Assembly (NCBI GenBank): GCA_026129865.1
Contig: JAHCHG010000004.1
Span: 62,001 to 126,000, forward strand
DNA from: Pyrinomonadaceae bacterium
Lineage (GTDB): Bacteria; Acidobacteriota; Blastocatellia; Pyrinomonadales; Pyrinomonadaceae
Reading direction: 5' to 3'
Length of the DNA: 64,000 nt
Below are positions 25,201 to 35,537 of this stretch, piece by piece. The notes beneath the pieces are model-generated. The model was given only the letters and a program-made list of their open reading frames with translations, ran no database searches and had not been told where the DNA came from. The position numbers and the translations under genes are program-made. Numbering within the stretch: the stretch's first letter is position 1; each line of letters starts with the position of its first letter.

Positions 25201-25579
25201 TTCTAAAATCGGAATCGGGATCGAAGAAGGATGAGAATAAACCATCGGTGATAAGAATCTTCACTGATCCGCCGAAGTCACCCGTTTTACCGCGCAGAGG
25301 AAACGACGCTACAACTATGTCGGCGGTCGAACCGTCTTTTCGAGACAAAACTTCGCCGTTTGAAGATGTCCGTTGCTCAACGGTTTCGACAAGAAGTGTT
25401 TTAAAATCGATGCCGACGAGTTCGCGTCCGTGATACCCGAGCAGGCTTGCAGCTGACGGGCTGCACGAAACGATAATATCGTGTTCGTCCAGATCTATTC
25501 GTGGAAGGTTTGCGATCGTGTTGGCGAACGTGATGATTTGTGGACTGCGACCGAAAATCGAAGTATTTTTTTCTTCCAA
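22238..25579 (-). CDS. Multi-PAS/GAF hybrid sensor histidine kinase
   Basis: This 1113-residue kinase has no membrane segment. Domains in order: PAS (about 10-115), GAF (about 130-290), PAS (about 300-415, ETASDAIFSISEDSSIVFAN), a PAS/PAC of the VPQLVWMADPDGHIFWYNEN type (about 425-545), GAF (about 560-705), HisKA with His740 in TVSHELRTPLNAILGW, HATPase (LSNAVKFTPKGG, DSGKGID, GGLGLGLSIVR) and a receiver with Asp1036 in LISDVGMPGEDGF. It starts with TTG at 25579; no early ATG fits. It separates the permease run from the dihydropyrimidinase gene, but no output regulator is adjacent, so control of pyrimidine genes is only a guess. Confidence 0.87.
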   Translation of the reverse strand: MEEKNTSIFGRSPQIITFANTIANLPRIDLDEHDIIVSCSPSAASLLGYHGRELVGIDFKTLLVETVEQRTSSNGEVLSRKDGSTADIVVASFPLRGKTGDFGGSVKILITDGLFSSFFDPDSDFRMLRSDVFVASIANELIKNSSLREVLQSCSDIMVDYLDAVMARIWVYNRTNGRLELQASSGLSAQRESAPLEKQTEKFDVEWIAAERKPHLTNDLLNDPHLVDREWATSEDIASFAGYPLIVGEQTVGVMDVFARRELDESTLLVMQSVSNGIANTIDRKIIETALLQSEEQYRIVAETASDAIFSISEDSSIVFANRAAESIFGYENRELVGHSLTKLMPQKFREPHLSGLRRYVQSGKRNLNWENVEVTGLHRDGSEFPIELSFGEYRSKDRRIFIGIARDVSERAKSEARVREQEQLFLTLANAVPQLVWMADPDGHIFWYNENWYNYTGTTPQDMDGWGWQAVHDPEMLPKVLERWKLSIRTGEPFEMQFPLKNAHGEFRWFLTRINPLRDENGKLIRWFGTNTDIDDQRRINERNRFIIRIDESVRTLETPSEIALTLARELGEFMQVDSCAYAEIQEDQTHFTIPGDYSNGKLPSLVGGYTLDQFGETVKKTLLANQPLIINDIRTDNRLSDEDRSAFETYGIRALIAFPLHKRNRIVASMSINHSEVREWRLDEIELVGLISNRFWESIERAKVVKDLQQSLEREQDARRAAEEASKIKDEFLATVSHELRTPLNAILGWSTLLRSGKLEGNGAKRAMETVERNARSQSQLIDDLLDISRIITGKLRLEVQTLELSEIIEAAVDAVRPAADAKEIRIQLLLDSNVGPVSGDADRLQQVFWNLLSNAVKFTPKGGRIQVTLERVNSHIEITIADSGKGIDPEFLPHIFDRFRQGDQTTTRRQGGLGLGLSIVRQLVEMHGGTVQVQSEGEGKGTAFTVSLPRLIANKRNLEPNRTHPTVSKEFLSFDCAPQLTDLRVLVVDDEKDARELLRYVLETCGSTVKTASSAKVALETLESSSFDILISDVGMPGEDGFALIKKIRELPPEKGGRLPAIALTAYARVEDRVKALTAGFQIHIPKPVEPVELIAVVASLGKRNSGSES

Positions 25580-25996
25580 CTTAAAAACCGCCCCCTTGAA
25601 TTAAACCGCATTCGAAACACGTTTCAGATACACACAGTATTAATGTTCAAAATTTTTAAATCAATTGCAGTCCGGCGTCAAACCAATAAAAGATATTCAC
25701 GGCTAACACTTTGATCCGGGTCAACATAGCGCAATCTAAGCAGTGGAATTTCGGTATCGGATCGGTGGATCAAGATCAACCCGCCGACGGATCAAAATTA
25801 ACGAGCCGTAAGTTTCCACATTTCAATCTATAGGTTAATTATTCTTTCGGGGAGAGCCAACGGCTTCAGCCATGAAACCGCCGGTTCAGAGTTACGGCTT
25901 CAGCCGTGAAACCGACCGCTCAGAGTTACGGCTTCAGCCGTGAAACCGCCGCGCTTCGCTGGCGGTTTCTTCACGCATAAATGCGTAACTCTGAAC
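25580..25996. repeat. Gene-free stretch with tandem 34-bp repeats and terminal hairpin
   Basis: Three head-to-tail copies of a 34-bp unit start at 25860, 25894 and 25928; the core word is ACGGCTTCAGCCGTGAAACC. The third copy runs into a hairpin: GTTACGGC...GTGAAACCGCC on the left pairs with GGCGGTTTCTTCACGC...GCGTAAC to about 25990. The rest (25580-25859) shows no gene; a few GGATCAA-type words recur between about 25710 and 25797, near where the kinase promoter should be. Confidence 0.7.
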
Positions 25997-27376
<1,380 letters not shown>

Positions 27377-27389
27377 AATTTATTTTAAA

Positions 27390-28799
27390 TTAGATCGGTT
27401 CCATTCCAAACAGCACGATCTTCCCTTTAAGGTCACGACCGATCTCCAGATTCAGCGTCATTTCATCGTATTCGACGTGATATGTGTATGTCCGAATCGA
27501 ACCCGTTACATTGCGTTTGGTCAATACAAAAGTCTTGATCTGACCGAGTTTTTTAACGAATTCAAAAAGACGATCCGGTTCGTCAAACAGAAGTTTTTGG
27601 AGTTGCGGACTAAATTCATTTCGATCCGCTGTGCCTGCGGTCAATTTTTCAAGCAAACTCTTAAATTCGGCGGTAACTTTTGGTTCAGGGTCATCAATCG
27701 GCTTTGGCTTTAACTTCGGTTCGATGATTTCCGCGATCCCGTGCGCCATCTTTGCCGGATCCATATTTTCGAGATTTGCAAATAAAATGATCGTTATTTT
27801 CTCGTCCGGGTATTTGGCAATAAATGACTTAAAACCCTGCCACGCGCCGCCGTGTTCGATCTGGCGAGAGCCATTTACAGACTTTACTGACCAGCCGAAA
27901 CCGTATGGATATTCTTTGCCGTCGTTTAACTTAACGGGTTTCCACATTTCCCGGTAACTGTTCTCATTAAGAAGTTTTCCTTTTGAAAACGCGTCGTCCC
28001 ATTTCATCAAATCGAGCGCGGAAAGATACAAAGCCCCGTCCGCGGTCGAGTTTAGCGACGGCGAAACCCAATTCTGGTTTTTTACCTGCCCGTTCACGCG
28101 GATATAACCGGCAGCGCGGTTGGGAATTATATCCGCTTCGCTGATAACCCGGGCGGTTGTCATACCGAGCGGCTTGAACACTCTTTCTTGAAGGAAATCG
28201 CCAAAATATTGACCGGAAACTTTTCTGATGATGATTCCGAGAGTTACATAACCGAAGTTGCTGTATTGCCAACGCTCGCCCGGTTCAAAAGCAAGCGGTG
28301 TTTCCTTGATTATTTTCAACAGATCGTCTTCGGTATAATCCTTTCGAAAATCAAAATCGTTTGAATAATCGGCAAAACCGCCCGTGTGTGTCAGCAGATG
28401 TCGAACCGTGACGTTCGCCCAAGTTTTTGGAGTTTTATTTAAATATTTGCCGATCTTTTCATCAAGCACGATCTTTCCATCTTCGACCAGCAGCATAACC
28501 GCCATCGAAGTAAACTGTTTGCCGACCGAACCTGATTGAAAAATAGTTTCGGGCTTTACGGGAACATTGTGTTCGATATTTGCCAGACCGTAGCCTTTTA
28601 GGATCAAAGGCTTGCCGTCTTTTAAAACCGCAAGTGAGACACCGGGAATCTTCAGACGTTCCATCTCGGTTTTAACGAAATTATCAACTTGCTTTAGCGA
28701 CTCATCCTGGGCATCGGCGGGAATTATTAAAACAACAGCCAAAAATGCCAGAACTCCGGCAAATCGCAAAAATCGTCTTTTACTTTTTTTGAAGTTCAT
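27390..28799 (-). CDS. Secreted serine hydrolase, beta-lactamase (class C-like) family
   Basis: This roughly 469-residue exported protein has a signal peptide (RRFLRFAGVLAFLAVVLIIP then ADAQ). The catalytic Ser-x-x-Lys is in QSGSVGKQFTSMAV, the Tyr-x-Asn motif in YSNFGYVTLG and a further HGGAWQGF matches the KTG-like third motif position. A C-terminal extension beyond about 370 is outside the hydrolase domain. Family members include esterases, D-aminopeptidases and penicillin-binding homologues; no beta-lactamase activity is implied. The ATG at 28799 is preceded by GGAGG 13 bases upstream. It lies 13 bases upstream of the dihydropyrimidinase gene and could share its transcript. Confidence 0.85.
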   Translation of the reverse strand: MNFKKSKRRFLRFAGVLAFLAVVLIIPADAQDESLKQVDNFVKTEMERLKIPGVSLAVLKDGKPLILKGYGLANIEHNVPVKPETIFQSGSVGKQFTSMAVMLLVEDGKIVLDEKIGKYLNKTPKTWANVTVRHLLTHTGGFADYSNDFDFRKDYTEDDLLKIIKETPLAFEPGERWQYSNFGYVTLGIIIRKVSGQYFGDFLQERVFKPLGMTTARVISEADIIPNRAAGYIRVNGQVKNQNWVSPSLNSTADGALYLSALDLMKWDDAFSKGKLLNENSYREMWKPVKLNDGKEYPYGFGWSVKSVNGSRQIEHGGAWQGFKSFIAKYPDEKITIILFANLENMDPAKMAHGIAEIIEPKLKPKPIDDPEPKVTAEFKSLLEKLTAGTADRNEFSPQLQKLLFDEPDRLFEFVKKLGQIKTFVLTKRNVTGSIRTYTYHVEYDEMTLNLEIGRDLKGKIVLFGMEPI

Positions 28800-29270
28800 A
28801 ATCTGTGAAACCTCCGATTGCGGCAAATAACGATTCGCACTTTTATGCGAACATCTTCGCAAAGGTCTTAAAATGAAGGATCAATCTCACCCGAATGCAG
28901 TGCAGAATTTTATTATAATTAAAAAGTGAAATTGTTGTAGGGAAAAAGTTAAGCGGGGCAATTAGTTGAAGTAACAGAAAGGCTGCCGGCGGTTCGTTGG
29001 AAGGCTATTGTGAACGAACACTCAAGAATGATGCTTTCATCGAATTGCACCGAAAATCACCGCGCACTGGTGGATTTTCCAAAATAGTCAAGATTCGCAG
29101 GTATTGTTGATTTCCTTAATCATTGAAGAGTCTAACTGATAGCTAACTTTAGTATTTGTGGGTGATAAATTGAACGCAAGCCCGCAGAAAAGGGCTGTAC
29201 CTGACGGGTGTTTTTTGAAGGAAAAGCCGAGCAACACTTCCTGCTTTTTGAAACCCAACAATCGTTGCAG
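28800..29270. other. Gene-free stretch
   Basis: No gene was recognised in these 471 bases. They hold the upstream region of the serine hydrolase and the downstream region of the cohesin-like gene. A small GC-rich hairpin is possible at 29179-29196 (AGCCC pairing with GGGCT), followed by a T-run at 29211-29216 on the + strand, but no + strand gene precedes it. Confidence 0.5.
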
Positions 29271-30206
29271 CTAATTTCCAGGAAATTTATGCAGAATTCC
29301 AGCTTTGTTTGTCAGGTGAACTTTCCGGGTCGTGCTCGGTTCGTCGGCACGGAATAAAATATTCCCGATCGATTGGTTGACGAAAATTACCTGAGCCGGC
29401 TGGCTAAAAGCAGCTCGGGGAGCCCGGACGGAAATGATGTACGTCTCACCTGAGGGAACTTCGTTGACTCGAAAATAGCCAAACTGTGAAGACTGCGCGA
29501 AACGCCGATTCCCGAGCTGGTCGATCATTGTGATCCTGGCGTTGGCAATACCCCGACCGAAACTGTCAACCACAGAGCCTCCGACGAAAACATTCGCCGA
29601 AGTAGGTCCGGTTACAAGTGTTACAGAGCCGTTTACAGGCGTACTGGCGACGGCGCCGCTTGAGTTTTCCAAAAGCAAATTTCGAAACGCAAGCGGAGAT
29701 TGAGATCCGGTGATCGCGGGTTGATCGACGACAAAAGTAATGTTGAGCGCGGCTCCCGATCCGGATATCGGTTGGGAGCCGTAAACTACCACACGAAGCG
29801 TCCCCTGTGTCGTGACATTGCAGGTAGCCAGGAGATTGGCTGAGATCGTTCCGGCGGTCGAACAGCCGAAATTACCTGCCGAACTCGGATCGATCACCGC
29901 TGGGTTGTAATCGAGATTAAATTGAAAACCGATGATCCCGTCGCCGGTCGTATTGCTGAAATGGATCGGAACGGTGAATGATCCGACCGGTGCCTGATCC
30001 TGTGTCGGCGCAGTAACCGTGATCGGCGGAGGGCGAAATGCGGTCGGCGATGGGAGGTCATTTCGTAAAAGTTCTCCCGCGGACACGTCGACGCTTAGAG
30101 TCGTAACGACACTGCACATAACGGTAACCACGACAATTACATGAAAATAAATTCGTACTGAGTTCGGAATCGCACGAGCTGAAAAAACTTTTCTTTTGAT
30201 CGACAT
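29271..30206 (-). CDS. Secreted protein with cohesin-like and regulatory-like domains
   Basis: This 311-residue protein has a signal-anchor-like N-terminus (about 15-45). A cohesin-type domain (about 60-190) shows VGSFTVPIHFSNTTGDGIIG, FQFNLDYNPAVID and LRVVVYGSQPISGSGAALN. A carboxypeptidase-regulatory-like domain (about 200-290) has VGGSVVDSFGRGIANARITM and FGYFRVNEVPSGETYIISV. Both modules resemble the end of the large protein encoded just upstream, so the two genes look like partial paralogues. The ATG at 30206 has GGAGG eight bases upstream. Binding partner unknown. Confidence 0.75.
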   Translation of the reverse strand: MSIKRKVFSARAIPNSVRIYFHVIVVVTVMCSVVTTLSVDVSAGELLRNDLPSPTAFRPPPITVTAPTQDQAPVGSFTVPIHFSNTTGDGIIGFQFNLDYNPAVIDPSSAGNFGCSTAGTISANLLATCNVTTQGTLRVVVYGSQPISGSGAALNITFVVDQPAITGSQSPLAFRNLLLENSSGAVASTPVNGSVTLVTGPTSANVFVGGSVVDSFGRGIANARITMIDQLGNRRFAQSSQFGYFRVNEVPSGETYIISVRAPRAAFSQPAQVIFVNQSIGNILFRADEPSTTRKVHLTNKAGILHKFPGN

Positions 30207-30276
30207 AAATTGCGCCTCCACAGAAAAGGGAATTTAGGGCGGAAAGACATCTCCGCCCCTTCGATGGATAATCCGC

Positions 30277-33200
30277 CTATTGCTGGGCGATCAATTCAAT
30301 CTCGGTCATATTTTCAGTGATGCTGATTACCTGCCGATTGAATTTATGAGATTTAGCCTCGACCGAAACCGAATACGTTTCGCCCGGAGTGAGACCGGCA
30401 ACTTGGAATCGCCCGAGAATATCGGTGTAAGCTTCAAACTGCTCGCCCGATGTGCTTTCGAGCAGAATTCGAGCTCCGCCAATGCCGATTCCGATTGTGC
30501 TAAGAACTCTGCCGCGGAAACTCTCGTCCGTCTCAGGATCGGTTAACAAGAGTTCTGCATTAGTTATTACCGTCGGTAATGCTCCGTCATCGACCAACAA
30601 GTTTCGGATCTCGAGCTTTGTCGAGGCGCCGATCTTGCCCGTTACACGGAATTTCAGGTTTAGGTAAATTCCATCACCGGTTACCGGCAGCGCGTCGAAG
30701 ACCACGACCTTAAGAAGTCCGGGCTCGGGCGCGTTTGAAACGACGAACATGTTTTCGCTGATCGTTCCCGATTTTCCGGCGGCGTTCTCGACCGGTTCCA
30801 GAGCCGCCGGGTCGTATTTAACCTCGAATTGATAGGAGGTGATTCCCCGACCTTTCAGATCCTCGATCTTGAAGGGAACTACGGCGATCGAATTAACCGC
30901 AGCTTTACGGTTCGCTACCGAGACGACAGCCGGATCTTCTTCGCGAATTCGAACCTGCAGCGGCGTGCCGGTGTTACTCCAGCTGCCGTTTACGTCGCCG
31001 AGAAGATTAGCGTCGTAGTTTTGAACGGAGTGAACGGTCGTATCGGGTGTCGTTAAATTCGGAGTAAAACGCCAAATTCCTGAGCGGTTATTTGGGTTGA
31101 CGATCCCGACGATATATTGCGCAACGAATGCCGCGTCGAGCGAAGAGATCGTTCCGTCTTCCGTAACGTCACCCGCGATCGCCTGATTTCCGGAAAGCGT
31201 AACGATTCCGACGACATGTTGTGCTATCAAGCTTGCATCTCCGGCGGAAAAGCCATTGTTTGGGTCAGCCTGTCTCGGTTTTGCCGGTGTTACAGAATAG
31301 GAACCGGCGCCGAAATTTGCCAAAAGGTAATCGCCGTTCGCATCAGAAACGTCAGAAACCGCCGTCGTTCCGGCAGCGTTGATCGTTACTCCCGGAACCG
31401 CATTTGGTTGCCCGGCTCCGTTGGCATAATTAACGTTTCCGGTTACCGTGCCCGATTCGACCGTTAGGAATCCCGCCGGAGCGATGGTCGAACAGACCGC
31501 CAAAGTGTTGGCTTCATTAAACTGAAATGACGAAACCGTCAGGGGACTCGTCGAACCGATCGCGCCGATCACATCAAAATTAAGATCAACCAGCGATCCC
31601 GAGCCGTTAAGGGCAGTTGTGCTGCTTAAACTTACCTGAACCGTGCCGGGTGAACTCGGATTTGCCTGAATGCTTGCGCCCGAAGCAACCGCACCGGGAA
31701 CAGCATTGACAAACTGTAAAACCGCAGGATCGAATGTAAACGTCAGCGTTGCCGCAAAGATGCTTGGCGAGGTCGCGTTTGAAAGTGCCGACGTGCTGAC
31801 CGGAACTGTGATCGGTACATTGGTAAGCGAAGAAATGTTCGCCGTTGATATCACCGGGCAATCCTCCGCAGTGGTTGAACTGGTGACCGTCGGTGCCGGA
31901 TCGTATGTGCCGTCGCCCGCCTGATCATAATTGATCGTGCAGTCGGTCAACGCGCCGCCCATTATTATTGTCGCGCTGCCGTTCGTGCCGCCTGAAAAAA
32001 CCGAACAGTTTCCCGCCGCCGTTATCCCCACCGGAAGTCCGGACGAAGCCGTCGCCGCAACATCAAATTTCGATCCGATGTAAGCCGCTGACGGTGCGCC
32101 TTCAGATACGGTTATTGTCTGCGCAACTGGCGGATTGATTAATGCTGTAAAGATCTCTTCTTCGACTGAGCCTGTGTCTTCGTCCAACGAGGTCATTTTG
32201 ATCAGGATTTCCTGATTAATTTGAAGTCCTGGGACATCAACAGAAAATGTTACGCCTTCTTCTGTCTGTACACCCGCAGCCGTGTTTCTAAATAAACTTG
32301 TATCCAGTCGGTGCGGATAAGCTCTTCCGTGATCGGTAAACGTGGTGCCTCCATCTGTTGACGATGCGAAACTAACTGCCTTTGGCACGTTTGCAGAACC
32401 GCGAATAGTTCGTTCGAGTTTTCGCACGGGGACCGGCGGCTGCGGACCCGGAGAAGGAGGCGCAATTGTAACCTTTACTTCCTTTACTGAAGCTTCTGTG
32501 TCGCCAACCTTTGCCAGATTCTTGACTGGTTCCTGCAAAATGGTTGGAAAGTTTCCGACGAGTATCTTTGACGAAGGAGTTTTTGTAATGGAATGTACCT
32601 CACCTGTTACATTAAGATTTGATGAACCGGGTTTATTGCTTCCATTGCTAGTGAGGTCGGCGTAATTGTTTCGCTGTGCGCCGTTTACCACCGAAAAGCT
32701 GCCGGCGATTGAAAGTTCCCCGGCGGCGTCTTCTACAATGGTGTTAATGGTACCGTCCGTAGTCGCGTTCGCCATTGGACTAGTGGAACTGCCGCCGGAA
32801 GGAATTGTTTCGACAAAGTTAACTGCCGATGGCGCGATCGAAGATCCGGCAACTGACGGCGCCCCTCTAACAATTAGCAAAGAACCGTCAGCGCGACGTT
32901 TGATCAACTTAATTCCGGGACCTGCCGGAGGACTGAATGTGGGATCTACCGTCCCGCCGGGCAAGACTCGGGCAAGGTTTTGCTTGGCTGATCCGTTAAC
33001 CGTAGCAAACGTACCTCCGATCACTATCGAGCCGTCAGGTTCTATTTCATTTGATTGAACCTCTCCGTCCGTGTTTATTTCAAAACCCGGATCCAAAGTG
33101 CCGTCATTTTCTAAGACTGCAATGTTCTTTCGCAGACTGCCATTAATGACTGTGAAACTTCCGAGGATTAGTATTTTTCCGTTCTCTAACGGGCGAACCT

Positions 33201-34752
33201 TTTTTATAGAGCCGTTAATGTTAGGGGCAAATGCGGTATCGACCGTTCCATTCGGATTTAGCCTGCCTAAATGGAATTTCGAAGCACCTGCCATCGTAGT
33301 AAAATCTCCGCCGAGAAGGGTCTTACCATCGGCTTGTCTGCTTAGTGTTTTTACTGCACCGTTCAAGCCCAGATCAAGCGGTTTCAAGGTGCCTTTGGCA
33401 TCCAATGCCGCAAAAAAGTTCTTCGGGGCTCCAGCGATATTGTTAAAAGCTCCGCCGATGTATAAATCACCGTCGTTTTGAACTGCAACGGCAAAAACAG
33501 GCTGATCGGGATTCGGTTCAAATCGTCGTTCTAAGTTTCCAAAACGGTCGAATCTAGCGATTCGATTTCGCGATGTGCTGGCGGCGGTCGAGAAATTGCC
33601 GCCGACCAAAACGTTGCCGTTCGATTGAACCGCAACGGTTTCAACATCATGGTTGAAAATTATCTCGCCGAAAGTTGTGTCAAGCGATCCGTTATTGTTC
33701 AGCCGTGCAAGTTGGTCACGGGACTGTCCTCCAACTGTGTTGAAGAACCCATATACCAGAATTCTTCCGTCGGTCTGGAGAGTGATCGAAGTAACCGAGC
33801 CGTCCAAATTGGGATTAAAACTCGGGTCGAGCGTTCCGTCGGCATTTAATCGGGCAATGTGATTTCTAGTGGAACCCTGAATCGAGGTAAAAAACCCTCC
33901 GATCAGAACTTTGTGATCTGGTTGGACAGTTATCGCATTTACAATATCGTCTGCATTTAAATTAAACGATGTGTCAAGCGTGCCGGAATTATTCAGACGG
34001 GCGATAGCAACGCGGGTCTGACCGTTAACTTGAGAGAAATATCCCGCTATCAAAATATAACCGTCAGCGAGTTCTTTTACGGAATAGACCGTTTGATTAA
34101 TGTCTGGCGCAAAATTGGGGTCGAGACTGCCGTTCGGACTAAGACGGGCAAGACGCTGTCTCGATGCGCCGTTCATGGTTGTAAAATCGCCTCCGACGAG
34201 GATATTTTCGTTTATTAATCTAGGTGTGATTGTGAAAACGGAATTATTTGCGATTGCTGTAAAGGTTGTATCTAAAGTGCCGTTTGTACTTAATCTCGCA
34301 AAATAGCCTTTAGCTTGACCGTTAACGGTCGTGAAATCACCGCCGACGAGTATTTTTCCGTCCGCCTGAAATGCGATTGCTCTTACGGTGTTGTTCAAGT
34401 TTGCAGAAAAGGAAGTGTCGAGTGTGCCGTCTGCATTTAACCGCGCAATTCTTCCTACAGATTGACCTCCAATCGCTGTAACTTGACCGCCTACGACAAT
34501 CTTGCCGTCAGAAGCGATAGCGATCGCCAAAATTTTGCCGCTCGCGTCGGGATTAAACCCATCAAGCGGAGTTTGTGCCTTATTGCTCATCGCAAACGCC
34601 GCTGTTAACAGCGAAACACCAATGATCAGAAACAGCAGGCGAGGGTTAATACCTGTTTTTAGGCTTTTACCATTGACGCGCGCTGGTTCCAAATTCATTT
34701 TTCTTTCAAATTTTGATCCTCTTATCGTGTGTTTTTGATCGTTGATTTTCAT
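30277..34752 (-). CDS. Giant secreted delta-60 repeat protein with cohesin-like and dockerin-like modules
   Basis: This 1491-residue protein has one N-terminal hydrophobic segment (RLLFLIIGVSLLTAAFAM, ending near residue 60). About a dozen delta-60 repeats follow (roughly 60-640), each of the form GKILVGGDFTTVNG...ARLNADGTLDTSF. Then come Ig-like linkers, a cohesin-type domain near 960-1100, a regulatory-like module, a dockerin-like pair (FSAGDASLIAQHVVGIV and GDVTEDGTISSLDAAFVAQY), a second cohesin-type domain and a C-terminal regulatory-like domain. The start at 34752 has AGGAG a few bases upstream. It is probably a surface or secreted scaffold or adhesin; the function is not known. Confidence 0.75.
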   Translation of the reverse strand: MKINDQKHTIRGSKFERKMNLEPARVNGKSLKTGINPRLLFLIIGVSLLTAAFAMSNKAQTPLDGFNPDASGKILAIAIASDGKIVVGGQVTAIGGQSVGRIARLNADGTLDTSFSANLNNTVRAIAFQADGKILVGGDFTTVNGQAKGYFARLSTNGTLDTTFTAIANNSVFTITPRLINENILVGGDFTTMNGASRQRLARLSPNGSLDPNFAPDINQTVYSVKELADGYILIAGYFSQVNGQTRVAIARLNNSGTLDTSFNLNADDIVNAITVQPDHKVLIGGFFTSIQGSTRNHIARLNADGTLDPSFNPNLDGSVTSITLQTDGRILVYGFFNTVGGQSRDQLARLNNNGSLDTTFGEIIFNHDVETVAVQSNGNVLVGGNFSTAASTSRNRIARFDRFGNLERRFEPNPDQPVFAVAVQNDGDLYIGGAFNNIAGAPKNFFAALDAKGTLKPLDLGLNGAVKTLSRQADGKTLLGGDFTTMAGASKFHLGRLNPNGTVDTAFAPNINGSIKKVRPLENGKILILGSFTVINGSLRKNIAVLENDGTLDPGFEINTDGEVQSNEIEPDGSIVIGGTFATVNGSAKQNLARVLPGGTVDPTFSPPAGPGIKLIKRRADGSLLIVRGAPSVAGSSIAPSAVNFVETIPSGGSSTSPMANATTDGTINTIVEDAAGELSIAGSFSVVNGAQRNNYADLTSNGSNKPGSSNLNVTGEVHSITKTPSSKILVGNFPTILQEPVKNLAKVGDTEASVKEVKVTIAPPSPGPQPPVPVRKLERTIRGSANVPKAVSFASSTDGGTTFTDHGRAYPHRLDTSLFRNTAAGVQTEEGVTFSVDVPGLQINQEILIKMTSLDEDTGSVEEEIFTALINPPVAQTITVSEGAPSAAYIGSKFDVAATASSGLPVGITAAGNCSVFSGGTNGSATIIMGGALTDCTINYDQAGDGTYDPAPTVTSSTTAEDCPVISTANISSLTNVPITVPVSTSALSNATSPSIFAATLTFTFDPAVLQFVNAVPGAVASGASIQANPSSPGTVQVSLSSTTALNGSGSLVDLNFDVIGAIGSTSPLTVSSFQFNEANTLAVCSTIAPAGFLTVESGTVTGNVNYANGAGQPNAVPGVTINAAGTTAVSDVSDANGDYLLANFGAGSYSVTPAKPRQADPNNGFSAGDASLIAQHVVGIVTLSGNQAIAGDVTEDGTISSLDAAFVAQYIVGIVNPNNRSGIWRFTPNLTTPDTTVHSVQNYDANLLGDVNGSWSNTGTPLQVRIREEDPAVVSVANRKAAVNSIAVVPFKIEDLKGRGITSYQFEVKYDPAALEPVENAAGKSGTISENMFVVSNAPEPGLLKVVVFDALPVTGDGIYLNLKFRVTGKIGASTKLEIRNLLVDDGALPTVITNAELLLTDPETDESFRGRVLSTIGIGIGGARILLESTSGEQFEAYTDILGRFQVAGLTPGETYSVSVEAKSHKFNRQVISITENMTEIELIAQQ

Positions 34753-34894
34753 TTTTCTCCTGTTTGCCGCGGTCATTTGGCGACCGTTGTCCGAGTTTTA
34801 TACCGATGGAATTGAATGAAGCGAACATCGCAGGCATTAAACGGCGTGGCTTCAATATGTTTGCTGGTACCATAAGCCCGGTCGAAAGAAATAA

Positions 34895-34939
34895 AAATAC
34901 GCAGTTCCACGTATATTTCGTACGTGGAACTGCGTATTT
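34895..34939. repeat. Perfect 19-bp hairpin, copy 1
   Basis: AAATACGCAGTTCCACGTA (34895-34913) is followed by a 7-base loop and its exact complement (34921-34939). The arms are identical to those of the copy at 35464-35508. The two copies flank the stand-alone receiver gene. Confidence 0.9.
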
Positions 34940-35015
34940 GAAATTCAACTGCAGATTGATTTAACTTCGAGCTTAGTTCCGAGCGATTCTGAATTCGAGA
35001 ATAGTTAAAAGCGCT

Positions 35016-35396
35016 TTAATGGTCATTTAGAGAATTGGGAACAACCTTAGGATTTTCGCCGGTCATGATTCTCTCGAGGTCGAATAGATCATCCTTAAGC
35101 AGAAATCCAAGGGCGCCGGCATCGATTGCGTCACGACGGATGGCTTCGTCATCAAAAGATGTAACCATGCAAATACGTGCGTGCGGATAGCGGCTGATGA
35201 TCTTTCGAATCGCGCTCGCGCCGTCCATTTCCGGCATTTGCCAATCCATCAAAACCCAGTCAGGCTGGTGTTTTTCATACAATAAAAGCGCTTCCTGACC
35301 GTCGCCGCATTCGAAGACCTCGATACACGCCGCGGGCAGATAATCTCTGATCACACGCCGCACGGTTTGATTGTCGTCCACGATCAAGACTGTCAT
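35016..35396 (-). CDS. Stand-alone response regulator receiver protein
   Basis: This 126-residue protein is a single CheY-like receiver domain without an output domain. It has the acidic pocket Asp7-Asp8 in LIVDDNQTVRR, phospho-acceptor Asp51 in VLMDWQMPEMDG, the conserved Thr/Ser at MVTSFDD and Lys in FLLKDDLF. It could act by protein-protein interaction or as a phospho-sink. It lies 142 bases downstream of a NarL-type regulator and a propeller kinase, on the same strand, and between two copies of an identical hairpin. Confidence 0.87.
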   Translation of the reverse strand: MTVLIVDDNQTVRRVIRDYLPAACIEVFECGDGQEALLLYEKHQPDWVLMDWQMPEMDGASAIRKIISRYPHARICMVTSFDDEAIRRDAIDAGALGFLLKDDLFDLERIMTGENPKVVPNSLNDH

Positions 35397-35463
35397 TTAA
35401 CTGATTAAACTTAGTTTTCCGAAATTTACCGCACCTGAATCTTAGAGGCTTCGGCGAAGAAAA

Positions 35464-35508
35464 AAATACGCAGTTCCACGTAGATTCGATACGTGGAACT
35501 GCGTATTT
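35464..35508. repeat. Perfect 19-bp hairpin, copy 2
   Basis: The arms (35464-35482 and 35490-35508) are identical to the hairpin at 34895-34939, with a different 7-base loop (GATTCGA). It sits just downstream of the NarL-type regulator stop, between it and the receiver gene. Confidence 0.9.
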
Positions 35509-35537
35509 TGTAGGGTCGAGAAAAATCAATCTTAAAA

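Noticed and set aside
25862-25990. The 34-bp tandem units were considered as a short CRISPR array.
   Set aside because: The units are contiguous without unique spacers, there are only three, and no cas gene is nearby.
29170-29216. A GCAAG...CGGG region resembling part of a riboswitch or terminator on the + strand.
   Set aside because: The conserved core of c-di-GMP or other known riboswitches could not be aligned, and no + strand gene is placed to use it.
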